Source of the DNA: a virus
Direction: 5' to 3' (one strand)
Virus record (IMG/VR): IMGVR_UViG_3300043607_000039
Coordinates: 1-64,000 of that record
DNA length: 64,000 nucleotides
Shown: piece after piece, positions 25,918 to 34,109 of the stretch
How positions within the stretch are numbered: the first letter of the stretch is position 1
Layout of the letters: the number at the start of each line of letters is the position of its first letter
Made by a program: the position numbers and the translations under genes
Notes under the pieces: generated by a model
Databases searched by the model: none
What the model was told of the DNA's origin: nothing
What the model saw: the letters and a program-made list of their open reading frames with translations, nothing else

Positions 25918-27841
25918 GGATGAGACCGTCAGCCTGCAATGTAGACAGAAGGTTCGGCGGGTCGTGGGCGATGCCGCGGGTCAGCAGGATCGTGCAGTAC
26001 TTCGTCAGACTCGTTCGCAGTCGCTCGGTGTCGAAGTCCTCGCTGACGAACTTGGTCATCGCCTCCAACTGGTCCCAGGCACCGTTGAGTAGCCGATTGG
26101 CGTGGGCTGTGTCCTGGACCTGGATCCGGGTGTGCAACTCAAAGGGCGGCACATCGGGCCACCGGTCCCGGTTGTGACGGTCGAGCAGTCGCTTGCCGGC
26201 CAGCTCCAGTCCACGTCGGACGGTAGCTTCGGCCAGGACAACCACGCCCATCTCCTCCAGCCGGCGCGCATTGGCCGAGGCCTGAATGCCGGTGGGCGGG
26301 CCGGTCCCGTTCGTCCCGACCGGGCCCTTGGGCGGCATGCTGGGGTTGTTCTCCGTCATCGGGATCGGCGGCGGTAGCGTCGACTGGATGCCGGTGGGCG
26401 GGGGCGGGGGCGGGGGCGGCCCACTGCCCCCGCCCGGAGAAATGCTTCCGGGGGTCGGGGCGATCATCGTACTTTGTGGGAGTTGGTCCTCGCTGATGCC
26501 GGCCAGTTCGCGAGCGGCCTGGTTCTGGATCAGCTGCGGGTCACGCAGGATGACCTCGCGGATGAAGCGCATGGCGCGCTCCAGGTCCGTGGGCTTGTCG
26601 TTTTCGCTGAAGGAGCCGGCCTCCCGGACCGCCTCGGCCCCGATGATTTCCTTCTCGTAGAGGTTCAGTGCGTCCTGGAGCCTTTGTGGACGGACGACCA
26701 ACGGGTTCACGTCGAACGAGTAGGTGTACTTACTGGGGTCCTTGCCCATCAACTCCAGGGCCGGATACAGGTAGGCCTTGGTCAGAGCGTCACAGATTCG
26801 GTTCATCAACGGTTCGATGTGAACCTTGATGCCCTGACCTTCGATCAGGTAGCCGTTCCAGTGGTTCTCTCCGCCGGTTCCACTGAGGACCTCCGCCGGC
26901 ATATCCATACCGACACCCAGGCGCTCGATGGCTTCCTTGCGTAGCTCGACGGCTTGTTTGCTCAGTTCGGACTCGAACGTGATGAGCTTCCAGCCCTCGG
27001 CGTTGTCAGACTCCACAATGTGTGGCAGTACGCCCAGGGCCGAGCCCTCACCTCGCAGGCTGGCCGCCCCCGCGGTGGCCAGCCTGACCATCAGCGAGTC
27101 GCTCGCGTTGGTGGTGTTTTCCTCGTCTGGCAGGTCGAGGTTGTTCGGGATGATGAGGATGCCGGCGCCGACCAGACGCGAGTCGATCTGGCTGAAGACG
27201 TACTTCGTCAGCTGTTCCAGCTCGCGCAGGATGGCCTGACAGGACCGGGCCGGAGAGTCCGCGCACCAGATCCGTTGAGGGTGCGGCGTCCAGACCCGGG
27301 TAACTACGTTCTTGCTCAGGTCCAACTTGAGCGGGGCCCCGTCGGGCATGCCCCAGGCCCACTCCCACTCGCCGTCGCGACCCTTGATGCGCCTGATCTC
27401 AGTGGAGGACAGGACGTACCACTCGTCCCGGCCGCCGCGGTCATTGGGCCGTCCGACGATGTAGCACTCGCCGGCCACTGTCAGGTTGATGCCCATGGAC
27501 CGCAGGGCCTCGGCCTTTGCTGCCGGGCCACCCAGTAGGGAGTCAGCCAAGGCATTGATCTTGGCGTTCTTGGTCTCGCCCTGCACCCGACCTAACTCAT
27601 CAACCTCGGCCACGAAGATCCGAACCCGAGAGCAGCACTGCCCCACCCAGCGAGACGCGAAACCGAACTCAGGGATCAGGTCGTATAACCGCCACAGCTC
27701 CCGTTGCCACGTCTCATCCCGAAAACGCCAGGAGTTATAGGAAGCATTGTCGAAGTTGGTCCGGATAGCGGACGCGACGAGAGACTTCCTACGAGGAGGC
27801 TCAGGGGCACCGATAGCCGCCTTGCTCCTACCAAATGCCAT
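25910..27841 (-). CDS. portal protein
   Basis: 643 residues. Typical actinophage portal features: ETWQRELWRLYDLIPEFGFASRW near the N-terminus, a LTVAGECYIVGR segment, VGMDMPAEVLSGTGGENHW around residue 310, and FDVNPLVVRPQRL. After about residue 455 a long Gly/Pro linker (GGGSGPPPPPPPP) leads to an extra helical domain of about 110 residues. It forms the dodecameric DNA gate of the capsid and docks the terminase, which here is encoded about 25 kb away. Confidence 0.85.
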   Translation of the reverse strand: MAFGRSKAAIGAPEPPRRKSLVASAIRTNFDNASYNSWRFRDETWQRELWRLYDLIPEFGFASRWVGQCCSRVRIFVAEVDELGRVQGETKNAKINALADSLLGGPAAKAEALRSMGINLTVAGECYIVGRPNDRGGRDEWYVLSSTEIRRIKGRDGEWEWAWGMPDGAPLKLDLSKNVVTRVWTPHPQRIWCADSPARSCQAILRELEQLTKYVFSQIDSRLVGAGILIIPNNLDLPDEENTTNASDSLMVRLATAGAASLRGEGSALGVLPHIVESDNAEGWKLITFESELSKQAVELRKEAIERLGVGMDMPAEVLSGTGGENHWNGYLIEGQGIKVHIEPLMNRICDALTKAYLYPALELMGKDPSKYTYSFDVNPLVVRPQRLQDALNLYEKEIIGAEAVREAGSFSENDKPTDLERAMRFIREVILRDPQLIQNQAARELAGISEDQLPQSTMIAPTPGSISPGGGSGPPPPPPPPTGIQSTLPPPIPMTENNPSMPPKGPVGTNGTGPPTGIQASANARRLEEMGVVVLAEATVRRGLELAGKRLLDRHNRDRWPDVPPFELHTRIQVQDTAHANRLLNGAWDQLEAMTKFVSEDFDTERLRTSLTKYCTILLTRGIAHDPPNLLSTLQADGLIHG

Positions 27842-27844
27842 TGG

Positions 27845-28231
27845 CTACCGCTCCTCCAGCTGCGAAACGAGCCCAGTTACGTAGGACATGGCAAGCCACG
27901 CTGGTATCGCCAACCACCACTGGTGCAGCGGCAGCATCAGCACCGCCCAGATCACGCCAGCCGGAAAAGCGATCCAAATAGAGCTGCACCACGGGCAGTG
28001 CAGCAAGTAGGCGACCTCGGACTCTTCCCCCCACTTGTTCACTACCCAGCGACGCGCGAACAACGTAATACGGTCAGTGGTTACCAGTCTCGTTAAGCGC
28101 GCAACAGCAAGCGCAACAATGACCAGACTGGCCCATACCATAGCTGGAATCATAAGGGCAATGATCGTGGGTAAATAGGTTTGCGCTGGTAGCAACTCGC
28201 GCTTATTTACACCCGTATGTTTGGGTGTCAT
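27845..28231 (-). CDS. DUF1360-like membrane protein
   Basis: 128 residues from the ATG at 28231; an internal ATG at 28153 (MIPAMVWASLVIV) would still keep the whole domain. The core AVARLTRLVTTDRI...AYLLHCPWCSSIWIAFPAG, with its CPWC and following hydrophobic helices, matches the DUF1360 family of integral membrane proteins. It is the first gene of the leftward structural operon, 3 nt from the portal gene. A palindrome at 28209-28228 overlaps the proposed start region, so the true start may be the internal one. Confidence 0.65.
   Translation of the reverse strand: MTPKHTGVNKRELLPAQTYLPTIIALMIPAMVWASLVIVALAVARLTRLVTTDRITLFARRWVVNKWGEESEVAYLLHCPWCSSIWIAFPAGVIWAVLMLPLHQWWLAIPAWLAMSYVTGLVSQLEER
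28209..28228. promoter_or_regulatory. operator-like palindrome in the divergent intergenic region
   Basis: ACACCC-N8-GGGTGT between the leftward structural operon and the rightward lipoprotein gene. It resembles the CACCCC/GGGGTG palindromes found at other promoters of this phage. No clear -35 flanks it. Confidence 0.45.
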
Positions 28232-28270
28232 GTGGTAGCGCTGGATAAGCCAAAGACGAGGGACTATCTC

Positions 28271-28294
28271 TACCCCTACGTAGGGGTGTACCCT
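28271..28294 (+). promoter_or_regulatory. leaderless promoter with operator palindrome
   Basis: The perfect palindrome ACCCCTACGTAGGGGT (28272-28287) is followed by a -10 TACCCT (28289-28294), then 7 nt and the ATG at 28302. Same architecture as the site at 43948-43972. Confidence 0.6.
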
Positions 28295-28301
28295 GTCGAC
28301 C

Positions 28302-28940
28302 ATGAGGACACGCCCCTGGACCCGGCTGCTCGCCGCCGCGACCATCGCCTTGACGATGACCACGAGCGGCTGTGCCGTGCGGCCACCACCGGAGCCCGAC
28401 CCCGATCCCACCTGTCGCGTCCGCGACACAGGGGACACGGTGGACGAGAAGTACGACCCATTCAGTGGCACCCGGCCGCCAGCCGTGCCCTTCGGCTGGG
28501 GCTGGGTCGTAGTCACTCTGGAGGTGCGGGCGCTCCCGCCCGTCGATTCGGTCGAGCCCCGCTACGACCAGTGCGTCCCGGTGTCGGTGCACGTCTACGG
28601 CACCCAGGAGGGAATCCCGGCGTTGACCATCTTCGCCAACGGCGCCCCGCACCAGCTCCCGTACGACGCGAACATGACCACGCCGTGGGTGGGCACCTAC
28701 TTCGTCCTGGCCTACGACCCGAACAGTCCCCGGTTCTATCAGCGGGCGCCGAAGTACAGCCTGGTCCTCAGGGCCACATACCAGGCCGACCGGGACTTCG
28801 GCGATTCACCTCCCACAGCTCTGTCATGCGCAATTCGGATCGCGGCCGGGTTCCCCGTCAAGGAAGACCTGGTGATCTTGAACAAGTTCGAGAAGGGCTT
28901 CGTCAACTGTTCGTTCGAGGGCAACACCTACACAAACTGA
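28302..28940 (+). CDS. secreted lipoprotein
   Basis: 212 residues with a signal peptide MRTRPWTRLLAAATIALTMT and lipobox TSGC (Cys at about 24). The mature part is Pro-rich then beta-rich, with TPWVGTYFVLAY, LSCAIRIAAG and GFVNCSF; the alternating strands and paired Cys recall MmpS-type immunoglobulin-like lipoproteins. Three other lipoproteins here (46137, 47809, 50667) share parts of this pattern. It would sit on the outer face of the host membrane. Superinfection exclusion is a guess. Probably leaderless, with its own operator-bearing promoter. Confidence 0.65.
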   Translation: MRTRPWTRLLAAATIALTMTTSGCAVRPPPEPDPDPTCRVRDTGDTVDEKYDPFSGTRPPAVPFGWGWVVVTLEVRALPPVDSVEPRYDQCVPVSVHVYGTQEGIPALTIFANGAPHQLPYDANMTTPWVGTYFVLAYDPNSPRFYQRAPKYSLVLRATYQADRDFGDSPPTALSCAIRIAAGFPVKEDLVILNKFEKGFVNCSFEGNTYTN

Positions 28941-28949
28941 GGTGAAGTG

Positions 28950-29684
28950 ATGGAGCAAGCGGACGTGACCGTTCTCCTGTCGGGCATCGTGGGATCCACG
29001 GCCCACGGGCTTGCGGGGCCGGCCTCTGACGTTGACCGGCTGGGCGTATTCGCGGCGCCCACGAAGCAACTACTGGGACTGCACCCGCCGATCGAGAGCA
29101 AGCTCTCGATCGTGCGCAAAGACCCAGACGTCACCCTGCACGAGGCCGGGAAGCTGTGCCGCCTGCTCCTGAAATGCAACCCCTCGGTCATGGAGCTGCT
29201 GTGGCTCCCGGAGGAGCTGTACGAGATCCGGACTCCGGCCGGCGAGGAGCTGCTGGGGATCCGGGACGCGTTTCTGTCCGCTGACCGCGTCCGGGATGCG
29301 TTCTTCAACTACGCCAGGGACCAGTTCACCAAGCTCATCAACGGCGGCCGACTCGGGAGGAAGTTCTCCGACGAGCCACCAGACCCCGATGAAGTTGCCC
29401 AGACCATTAAGCGGCGACGGAAGAACGCCCGCCACGTCCTGCGTCTACTCGACCAGGGACTGCATCTGTACCGGACCGGAGAGCTGATCGTCCGGGTGGA
29501 CGATCCGCAGCGGTACTTCGAGTTCGGCGACCGGGCTCTGGATGACCCGGACTACGTCAAGGAGCACCTGATCGCGGCCGAGCTGGCATTCGACCGTCAG
29601 CCCTCGGTCCTGCCGCCGCGGCCAGAAGAGACCGCGGTCGAGGACTGGTTGCTCGGCATCCGAAATCAGTTCCACGAGGTGTAG
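28950..29684 (+). CDS. nucleotidyltransferase (DNA polymerase beta superfamily)
   Basis: 244 residues from the ATG at 28950 (GAGGTG 5 nt upstream). Active-site motif GSTAHGLAGPASDVDRLGVF: the GS plus DVD of the polymerase-beta fold, in the variant of the predicted nucleotidyltransferase family PF10127 (YcgL/RlsC type). Further support comes from PSVMELLWLPEEL and the helical KRRRKNARHVLRLL. Such proteins occur widely in actinophages; an RNA-end or tRNA-modifying role would suit a tRNA-rich phage but is inference. Confidence 0.75.
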   Translation: MEQADVTVLLSGIVGSTAHGLAGPASDVDRLGVFAAPTKQLLGLHPPIESKLSIVRKDPDVTLHEAGKLCRLLLKCNPSVMELLWLPEELYEIRTPAGEELLGIRDAFLSADRVRDAFFNYARDQFTKLINGGRLGRKFSDEPPDPDEVAQTIKRRRKNARHVLRLLDQGLHLYRTGELIVRVDDPQRYFEFGDRALDDPDYVKEHLIAAELAFDRQPSVLPPRPEETAVEDWLLGIRNQFHEV

Positions 29685-29759
29685 TCACGCCTGGAAGATC
29701 TTCGATCTTACGAATAAGTCTCACCATATTAACGACCACCAAGAAAGAGGGACGGAACT

Positions 29760-30584
29760 ATGCGAGTGCCGCTGAAGCTCTTCACGTTGATCATGGTCGC
29801 GCTACTGGCCATAGGTCTGGCTGGCGCACAGCCGGCCGCCTCGGTTGCCACCTCAGCTGTCGCTCCACCGCCGGCCGCATTGCGCGTCGTAACCCTTGGC
29901 GAGTCCACCAACACCGGCCTGGGTGATCCCAAAGGGTGCGGGTATCGCCGCAAGCTCGCTGAACTGATGAAGACGGCTGCCCCAGGCGGCACCAACCTGC
30001 CGGTTACCTTTACGGGGACGCTCAATGGCAGTGCCCCCAACGATTGCAAGATTCCCTACGGCCACTTTGGACAGACGGTTCAGGACCTCCGGGCCAACGT
30101 CTTGAACTGGCTCGATGCCGACCAGCCCGACGTCATTCTCATCATGGTTGGGATCAATAACTCAGCTGGCGCTGGTGTCGGACTCAACAACTGGCAGTAC
30201 GAGGTGACTCAACTACTCAACACGATCGGCATGTGGCACTACCCGAATGCTCACCAGCAGATCTTCATTGCCACGATTCCCTACTCGGTAGCATCCTGGG
30301 CGCAGAACGAGGTCACGGCCAACGAGGGCATCCTCAACGCGATCAACTCGTTCGCCGGCTATCCCGGGGCGTCGATGATCCACCCTGCGCGAGCCGACTA
30401 CATGCCGTGTGTGCACCTGGCCGACGGGATCCACCCCGACGGGGCCGGCTACGACGTGATCGCCTACCAGTTCTACGCGGCCATGGCCCCTGTCTTCGGG
30501 TTGGAGTCACTGCCGCTGAACTCCATCCACTGGGCAGACCAGCATCGGCCCGGATTCGAGCGGTCGGCGACGGCCTGCACGTGA
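29760..30584 (+). CDS. secreted SGNH/GDSL-type hydrolase
   Basis: 274 residues; strong ribosome-binding site AAGAAAGAGGG. A signal peptide (residues 1 to about 27, cleavage near GAQPAAS) precedes an SGNH hydrolase: block I LGES with the nucleophile Ser, block III GINN, and block V DGIHPDGAGY with catalytic Asp/His. Block I has GES instead of GDS. It would act as an esterase or lipase outside the cell, on host lipid, acylated sugar or surface polymer. Presence in a phage accessory block suggests a modifier of the cell surface or a lysis aid. Confidence 0.75.
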   Translation: MRVPLKLFTLIMVALLAIGLAGAQPAASVATSAVAPPPAALRVVTLGESTNTGLGDPKGCGYRRKLAELMKTAAPGGTNLPVTFTGTLNGSAPNDCKIPYGHFGQTVQDLRANVLNWLDADQPDVILIMVGINNSAGAGVGLNNWQYEVTQLLNTIGMWHYPNAHQQIFIATIPYSVASWAQNEVTANEGILNAINSFAGYPGASMIHPARADYMPCVHLADGIHPDGAGYDVIAYQFYAAMAPVFGLESLPLNSIHWADQHRPGFERSATACT

Positions 30585-30629
30585 TCGGCTAGATTCTCAA
30601 GCGCCTGACCTGCGCAAACACTCCTTCGC

Positions 30630-30653
30630 CCTCACCCGAATGTACGGGTGAGG
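30630..30653. promoter_or_regulatory. palindrome between the hydrolase and beta-helix genes
   Basis: CCTCACCCG and CGGGTGAGG flank a 6-nt centre AATGTA. It can act as a terminator stem for the SGNH gene, but its ACCCG...CGGGT arms also match the phage operator family. GATGTG (30656-30661) lies 7 nt before the ATG at 30669. Confidence 0.4.
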
Positions 30654-30668
30654 GCGATGTGTGTTTCG

Positions 30669-31973
30669 ATGGAAGGCATGACCAAGACCCAAACGCAAGA
30701 CGTATGGGCCAAGGCCAAGCCTTGGGTCCTACGCAGCACAGTCGCAGTCATGGTCCTGTTCCTGGCGTTCACCGCGTCCGGGGCATGGGCAACTCCGCCA
30801 CCCCAGCTCGTAGTGAACCCAGGACCCGGAATGTCCTGTGGGCCGCTGACACAGAACGCGAACGGTGACTACGTCGCCACGTGCACGATCACGGGCCTCG
30901 TGACCCCAGGCGCTACGGCATCCCCGTCGCCCAGTGGCTCCCCGAGTCCAAGTCCGACTGGCTCTCCGTCTGCGTCCCCATCGCCGAGCACTAGCTCGCC
31001 AAGTCCGTCACCGAGCAGCAGCAGCTCCCCGAGCCCGAGCCCCACGGTCACGGTGCCGCCTACCTCGCCACCGCCGACTGGACCCACGACCGGCTGCATG
31101 CCAGTGCCTTCACGGTGCGGGTTCCCGGATGCGACCAACACGGGTGTGCCGGCCGGGACCGTCCTGGCCGAACGCATGGGCAAGGTCACGCTGACCACCG
31201 GCCAGAGCCTGATCAACACTCAGGTCATCGGCTGTGTGCAGATCGTCGGGCAGAACGTGACCATCCGCAACGTACGGATCGTCAGCACCTGCTCGTACGC
31301 GGCCATCGACCTGGAGGACAACAACACGACCGGGGCTTTGATCGAGAACGTTGAGATCGACATGCGACTGCTGGCCAACTCGGCCGCATTCACTGGCCGG
31401 CTCAACCAGCGCTCGATCACCGGTGACAACTTCACCGCCCGCAAGGTGTGGTGGCACGGCGGTTCGGACTGCGTGCACTACGGCAGCAACGTTCTCATCG
31501 AGGACAGTTTCTGTGACGTGGCCCTGATTCCGGCCGGCTACCCCGGCGACCCGCACATCGACGGTTTCCAGAGCGCTGGTGGCAACAACGTCACCCTGCG
31601 GCACAACACGATCCGGAACCCGAACAACCAGACGTCGGCCATCATCAACGGCACCACGCCTGGTACGTCTGCACCGCAGACCAACGTGCACATCGTGGGC
31701 AACCTGATGGCGGGCGGCGGTTACACCGTCTACTGCCAGGCCCACCCGGGCCCAGCTCCGGCCACGGTCGAGTTCCGGGACAACCGGATCAGCTTCGACT
31801 ACTACACCTGGCCGATCAACTCCGGCCACCCGTTGACCCGCGGTGGGTTCTGGGGCCCGACCACGGACTGCACCAACGTCCCCGGCTTCTCGACGAACGT
31901 CTGGGACAGCACCGGCCCCCGCAACAACACCAAGCTCCCGTTGGTGGAGAACCCCGGAGTCGGTCAGCTCTAG
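30669..31973 (+). CDS. secreted right-handed beta-helix protein with Ser/Pro linker
   Basis: 434 residues from the ATG at 30669, a start chosen by spacing to a -10-like GATGTG; the ATG at 30678 is an alternative. A signal or anchor helix (VLRSTVAVMVLFLAFTASGAWA) is followed by a low-complexity SPSPSPT linker of about 70 residues, then a beta-helix with repeated turns such as VTIRNVRIVSTCSYAAIDL, ALIENVEIDM, VLIEDSFCDV and VTLRHNTIRNPN. This is the fold of pectate lyases and phage depolymerases. It is probably exported from the infected cell, unlike a tailspike. Substrate unknown. Confidence 0.65.
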   Translation: MEGMTKTQTQDVWAKAKPWVLRSTVAVMVLFLAFTASGAWATPPPQLVVNPGPGMSCGPLTQNANGDYVATCTITGLVTPGATASPSPSGSPSPSPTGSPSASPSPSTSSPSPSPSSSSSPSPSPTVTVPPTSPPPTGPTTGCMPVPSRCGFPDATNTGVPAGTVLAERMGKVTLTTGQSLINTQVIGCVQIVGQNVTIRNVRIVSTCSYAAIDLEDNNTTGALIENVEIDMRLLANSAAFTGRLNQRSITGDNFTARKVWWHGGSDCVHYGSNVLIEDSFCDVALIPAGYPGDPHIDGFQSAGGNNVTLRHNTIRNPNNQTSAIINGTTPGTSAPQTNVHIVGNLMAGGGYTVYCQAHPGPAPATVEFRDNRISFDYYTWPINSGHPLTRGGFWGPTTDCTNVPGFSTNVWDSTGPRNNTKLPLVENPGVGQL

Positions 31974-31976
31974 CAG

Positions 31977-32005
31977 TTGACCACACCCCCACCTGGGGGT
32001 AACGT
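31977..32005 (+). promoter_or_regulatory. promoter with operator palindrome in the spacer
   Basis: TTGACC (31977-31982), a 17-nt spacer holding ACCCCCACCTGGGGGT (31985-32000), and TAACGT (32000-32005). The transcript would start near 32012. Confidence 0.65.
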
Positions 32006-32039
32006 ACGAGACGGTTCTCCTTCGCATCAGGCGGGACCG

Positions 32040-32086
32040 GAACGAGCAGGCCCCAGCTCCCCATCGCTGGGGCCTGCTCCTCGTTC
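32040..32086 (+). promoter_or_regulatory. long 5'-leader hairpin
   Basis: GAGCAGGCCCCAGC (32044-32057) pairs perfectly over 14 bp with GCTGGGGCCTGCTC (32066-32079), extended by GAAC/GTTC. It lies between the promoter and the gene at 32100, without a T-run; an RNA-stability or attenuation element is likely. Confidence 0.55.
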
Positions 32087-32099
32087 GAGGGGGTTGGGC

Positions 32100-32483
32100 G
32101 TGGTCTGGTACATCCTCGACGACAACAACAATCCAGTCCCGGTCTCCGACATCCTCGTCTGGGGCCGATGGTTCGAAGAGGCGAGCGTCAGTCGGCGTCG
32201 GATCGTGGCTTCGGACTTCCTTGGTGCCACCCTGGTATCGACTGTCTTCTTGGGCATCGATCACGGTTTCAGCTGGGAAGCAGGGCCACCCCTCCTGTTC
32301 GAGACGATGATCTTCTATGACCAGGACTACGGCGACGAGATGGGAACCTGGAGGTATTCGACCTGGACCCAGGCGGTCGCCGGCCACGACCAGGCGTTGA
32401 TGGTGGCCAGGGAGCAACTGGCCAAGCTGGCGGCCGTGGTCGACCAGCTCATCACAGAGAGCAACAGTCCGGAAGGAGAGTGA
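32100..32483 (+). CDS. hypothetical protein
   Basis: 127 residues from a GTG at 32100, preceded by GAGGGGG. Starts VVWYILDDNNNPVPV, with RWFEEASVSRRRIVAS and FETMIFYDQDYGDEM, then a helical C-terminus. This pattern recurs in actinophage small proteins of unknown function. A longer frame from 31977 would run through the promoter and the leader hairpin and is rejected. Confidence 0.55.
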   Translation: MVWYILDDNNNPVPVSDILVWGRWFEEASVSRRRIVASDFLGATLVSTVFLGIDHGFSWEAGPPLLFETMIFYDQDYGDEMGTWRYSTWTQAVAGHDQALMVAREQLAKLAAVVDQLITESNSPEGE

Positions 32484-32549
32484 TCGACATGCCTAGCACG
32501 CGTTAGTCCACGGCACCGTGCCGTGGCGGCTTAGGGGCAGGTCGCTTAC

Positions 32550-32912
32550 ATGTCCAGGACAGATGTCCACGCACCATGGCGGGTGAAGCAGCGGGATCCG
32601 CTGTGGCGCCACTACTTCCGTGAGGTGCACCGTCATGATGACGGTGTCTGCACGCTCGACCGTTTCCTGGCCGCCACCAGCCGGGTCAGGACTTCCTGCT
32701 ACATCGACTTTGCCTGGCGCGGCCGGCAGATCCACTGTGGCTGCGGCAGTTGCACGGATCAGGACGGCCGTCGGATGAGGCGTCGTCGGGAACGGCACGA
32801 GGTTCGTCAAGCCCTGCTCCTGGGAGACTGGGACAACCTCGATGTGGAGTTGCATCGGGATGCCTGGTGCACGTACAACGTCCAGCCGCGACCCCAGGAT
32901 AGGGATGTGTGA
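32550..32912 (+). CDS. MSRTD-family small protein
   Basis: 120 residues starting MSRTDVHAPWRVKQRD; rich in Arg, Cys, His and Trp (RQIHCGCGSCTDQD). The start matches the protein at 57854 (MSRTDKDRPWWIRSEW), so the two are probably distant paralogs. Possible metal-binding protein. A five-codon ORF with a good ribosome site (32489-32506) and a CCACGGCA/TGCCGTGG hairpin precede it. Its stop overlaps the next start (TGATG). Confidence 0.5.
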   Translation: MSRTDVHAPWRVKQRDPLWRHYFREVHRHDDGVCTLDRFLAATSRVRTSCYIDFAWRGRQIHCGCGSCTDQDGRRMRRRRERHEVRQALLLGDWDNLDVELHRDAWCTYNVQPRPQDRDV

Positions 32913-33019
32913 TGAAACTGAAGTCGTTCCCGGTCATCTTGACCGTGATCGTCGTTGTCGTCCTCTGCCTGTGCGCCGGCTTCGGGTTTCGCGTAGCCAG
33001 CTGGACCCTGCAAGGGTGA
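32912..33019 (+). CDS. single-span membrane peptide
   Basis: 35 residues starting MKLKSFPVILTVIVVVVLCL and ending WTLQG; one transmembrane helix with a positive N-terminus. It overlaps the upstream stop by one base. Too short for routine ORF calling. Function unknown. Confidence 0.5.
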   Translation: MKLKSFPVILTVIVVVVLCLCAGFGFRVASWTLQG

Positions 33020-33061
33020 GACTCACGGCTGCTCGGGGAAAAAGATCTTGAGGATTAACCG

Positions 33062-33090
33062 TTGACGCCACCCGGACGTACGGGTACGGT
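33062..33090 (+). promoter_or_regulatory. promoter with operator palindrome, upstream of the tRNA array
   Basis: TTGACG (33062-33067), a 17-nt spacer holding CCCGGACGTACGGG (33071-33084), and TACGGT (33085-33090). It could drive the gene at 33186 and, by read-through, the tRNA array. Confidence 0.65.
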
Positions 33091-33185
33091 TCTCGTTGTT
33101 CGGTGGTTCGCAACCAGCTAAGAGTCTTGCCCCTCCGGGGGCAAGGCCCTACGCTCAACATCAACCCGTCAGGAAGCCAGGAGCC

Positions 33186-33326
33186 ATGTACCGGAACGCC
33201 TTGTCGACAACGCAGCAGTCGCTGCGCGGCGAAGCGACCCCGGGCAGCGGACGGCGACTGGTCTCCATGTACAAGGCCAACGATTGGTTCTGCCCCCAGG
33301 AGCACATCCACCGGCGGAGCAGCTAG
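33186..33326 (+). CDS. small hypothetical protein before the tRNA array
   Basis: 46 residues from the ATG at 33186 (CAGGAAGCCAGGAG upstream), starting MYRNALSTTQQSLRGE and ending FCPQEHIHRRSS, with a possible Cys/His metal site. A CTTGCCCC/GGGGCAAG hairpin lies between promoter and start. Confidence 0.4.
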   Translation: MYRNALSTTQQSLRGEATPGSGRRLVSMYKANDWFCPQEHIHRRSS

Positions 33327-33342
33327 GGTCCAGAAACCCGAA

Positions 33343-33374
33343 GCCGCCCACCCAGTGAACCTGGAAGAGGCGGC
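33343..33374 (+). terminator. partial terminator before the tRNA array
   Basis: AGCCGCC and GGCGGCT form a stem around a 20-nt loop, followed by TTCTTC. A leaky terminator would couple the upstream gene to the array. Confidence 0.4.
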
Positions 33375-33397
33375 TTTCTTCATCTACAAGTCCATAT

Positions 33398-33470
33398 AGG
33401 GGTGTAGCTCAATTGGCTGAGCTGTCGTCTCCAAAGCGACCGGTTGCAGGTTCGAGTCCTGTCACCCCTG
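33398..33470 (+). tRNA. tRNA-Trp(CCA)
   Basis: Acceptor AGGGGTG/CACCCCT, anticodon arm GTCGT-CTCCAAA-GCGAC, normal D and T arms, discriminator G. First tRNA of the array. Confidence 0.85.
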
Positions 33471-33574
33471 CGTGTTACTTCCGGGCAACCGGAGTTACTT
33501 GAGAATTCCACAGTGGACAGCATGTGTAGATAGAGTCCTGGCCTGTGCCATCACGGGTGGGCCAGGACTATCTT

Positions 33575-33648
33575 CGGGACGTAGCGCAGTCAGGTCGCGC
33601 GCCTGCTTTGGGAGCAGGAGGACGTCGGTTCGAATCCGACCGTCCCGA
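33575..33648 (+). tRNA. tRNA-Pro(TGG)
   Basis: Acceptor CGGGACG/CGTCCCG, anticodon arm CCTGC-TTTGGGA-GCAGG, discriminator A. Preceded by a 10-bp hairpin AGTCCTGGCC/GGCCAGGACT. Confidence 0.85.
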
Positions 33649-33653
33649 CGCAT

Positions 33654-33730
33654 GGGGGTATGGCGCAGTTGGTAGCGCGTCTGTCTGTATGGCATACAGA
33701 AGGCCCGCGGTTCGAGTCCGCGTATCTCCA
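33654..33730 (+). tRNA. tRNA-Ala(GGC), with extra bases before the anticodon arm
   Basis: Acceptor GGGGGTA/TATCTCC with the G3-U70 pair that marks alanine tRNAs. Anticodon arm TCTGT-ATGGCAT-ACAGA gives GGC; four extra bases lie between D arm and anticodon arm, or else the loop has 11 nt. Confidence 0.6.
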
Positions 33731-33826
33731 CGGGTCGTAGTTCAGGGTAGAGCGCCGCGTAAAGGTGTTAGCCGCAAGGTGCACGGAATGTAGCGGAGGC
33801 GCAGGAATCGAATCCTGCCGACTCCA
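33731..33826 (+). tRNA. tRNA-like gene with an enlarged centre, isotype unknown
   Basis: Good T arm (GCAGG-AATCGAAT-CCTGC), acceptor GGGTCG/CGACTC(C) with a C1-C72 mismatch, and a normal D arm. In place of a 17-nt anticodon arm there is a region of about 50 nt closed by CCGC/GCGG. Either an intron-like insertion or a non-decoding tRNA-like RNA. Confidence 0.4.
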
Positions 33827-33830
33827 GTCT

Positions 33831-33903
33831 GGGGATGTAGCTCACTTGGTAGAGCGCTGTCTTCGCAAGGCAGAGGCAAGGAGTTCGAATCTCCTCATCT
33901 CCA
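33831..33903 (+). tRNA. tRNA-Ala(CGC)
   Basis: Acceptor GGGGATG/CATCTCC with G3-U70, anticodon arm CTGTC-TTCGCAA-GGCAG, discriminator A. Confidence 0.85.
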
Positions 33904-33953
33904 CGTCGGTATGGGAAGCTCCGAGGTGAGCAACCTCGCCTGTGCCGGCTCCA

Positions 33954-34028
33954 TGTTCCCTAGCTCATCGACAGAGCGTCAGTCCTGATACGACTGGAGG
34001 TCCGGGGTTTAATTCCTCGGGGGAGCAC
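33954..34028 (+). tRNA. tRNA-Ile(GAT), first copy
   Basis: Acceptor TGTTCCC/GGGAGCA, D stem GCTC/GAGC, anticodon arm CAGTC-CTGATAC-GACTG, T loop TTTAATT. The U1-A72 start is unusual for isoleucine. Confidence 0.7.
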
Positions 34029-34031
34029 CAA

Positions 34032-34103
34032 GTCCCTGTAGCTGAGATGGTCTAGCGCTTGGTTGAAGCCCAGGAGACCTCGGTTCAAGTCCGGGCGGGG
34101 ACA
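34032..34103 (+). tRNA. tRNA-Phe(GAA)
   Basis: Acceptor GTCCCTG/CGGGGAC, anticodon arm CTTGG-TTGAAGC-CCAGG, discriminator A. Confidence 0.8.
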
Positions 34104-34109
34104 CGCAAT

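Noticed and set aside
31110-32417. 435-codon minus-strand frame opposite the beta-helix gene
   Set aside because: Val/Gly/Arg-rich antisense of beta-helix repeats, crossing a promoter and a leader hairpin.
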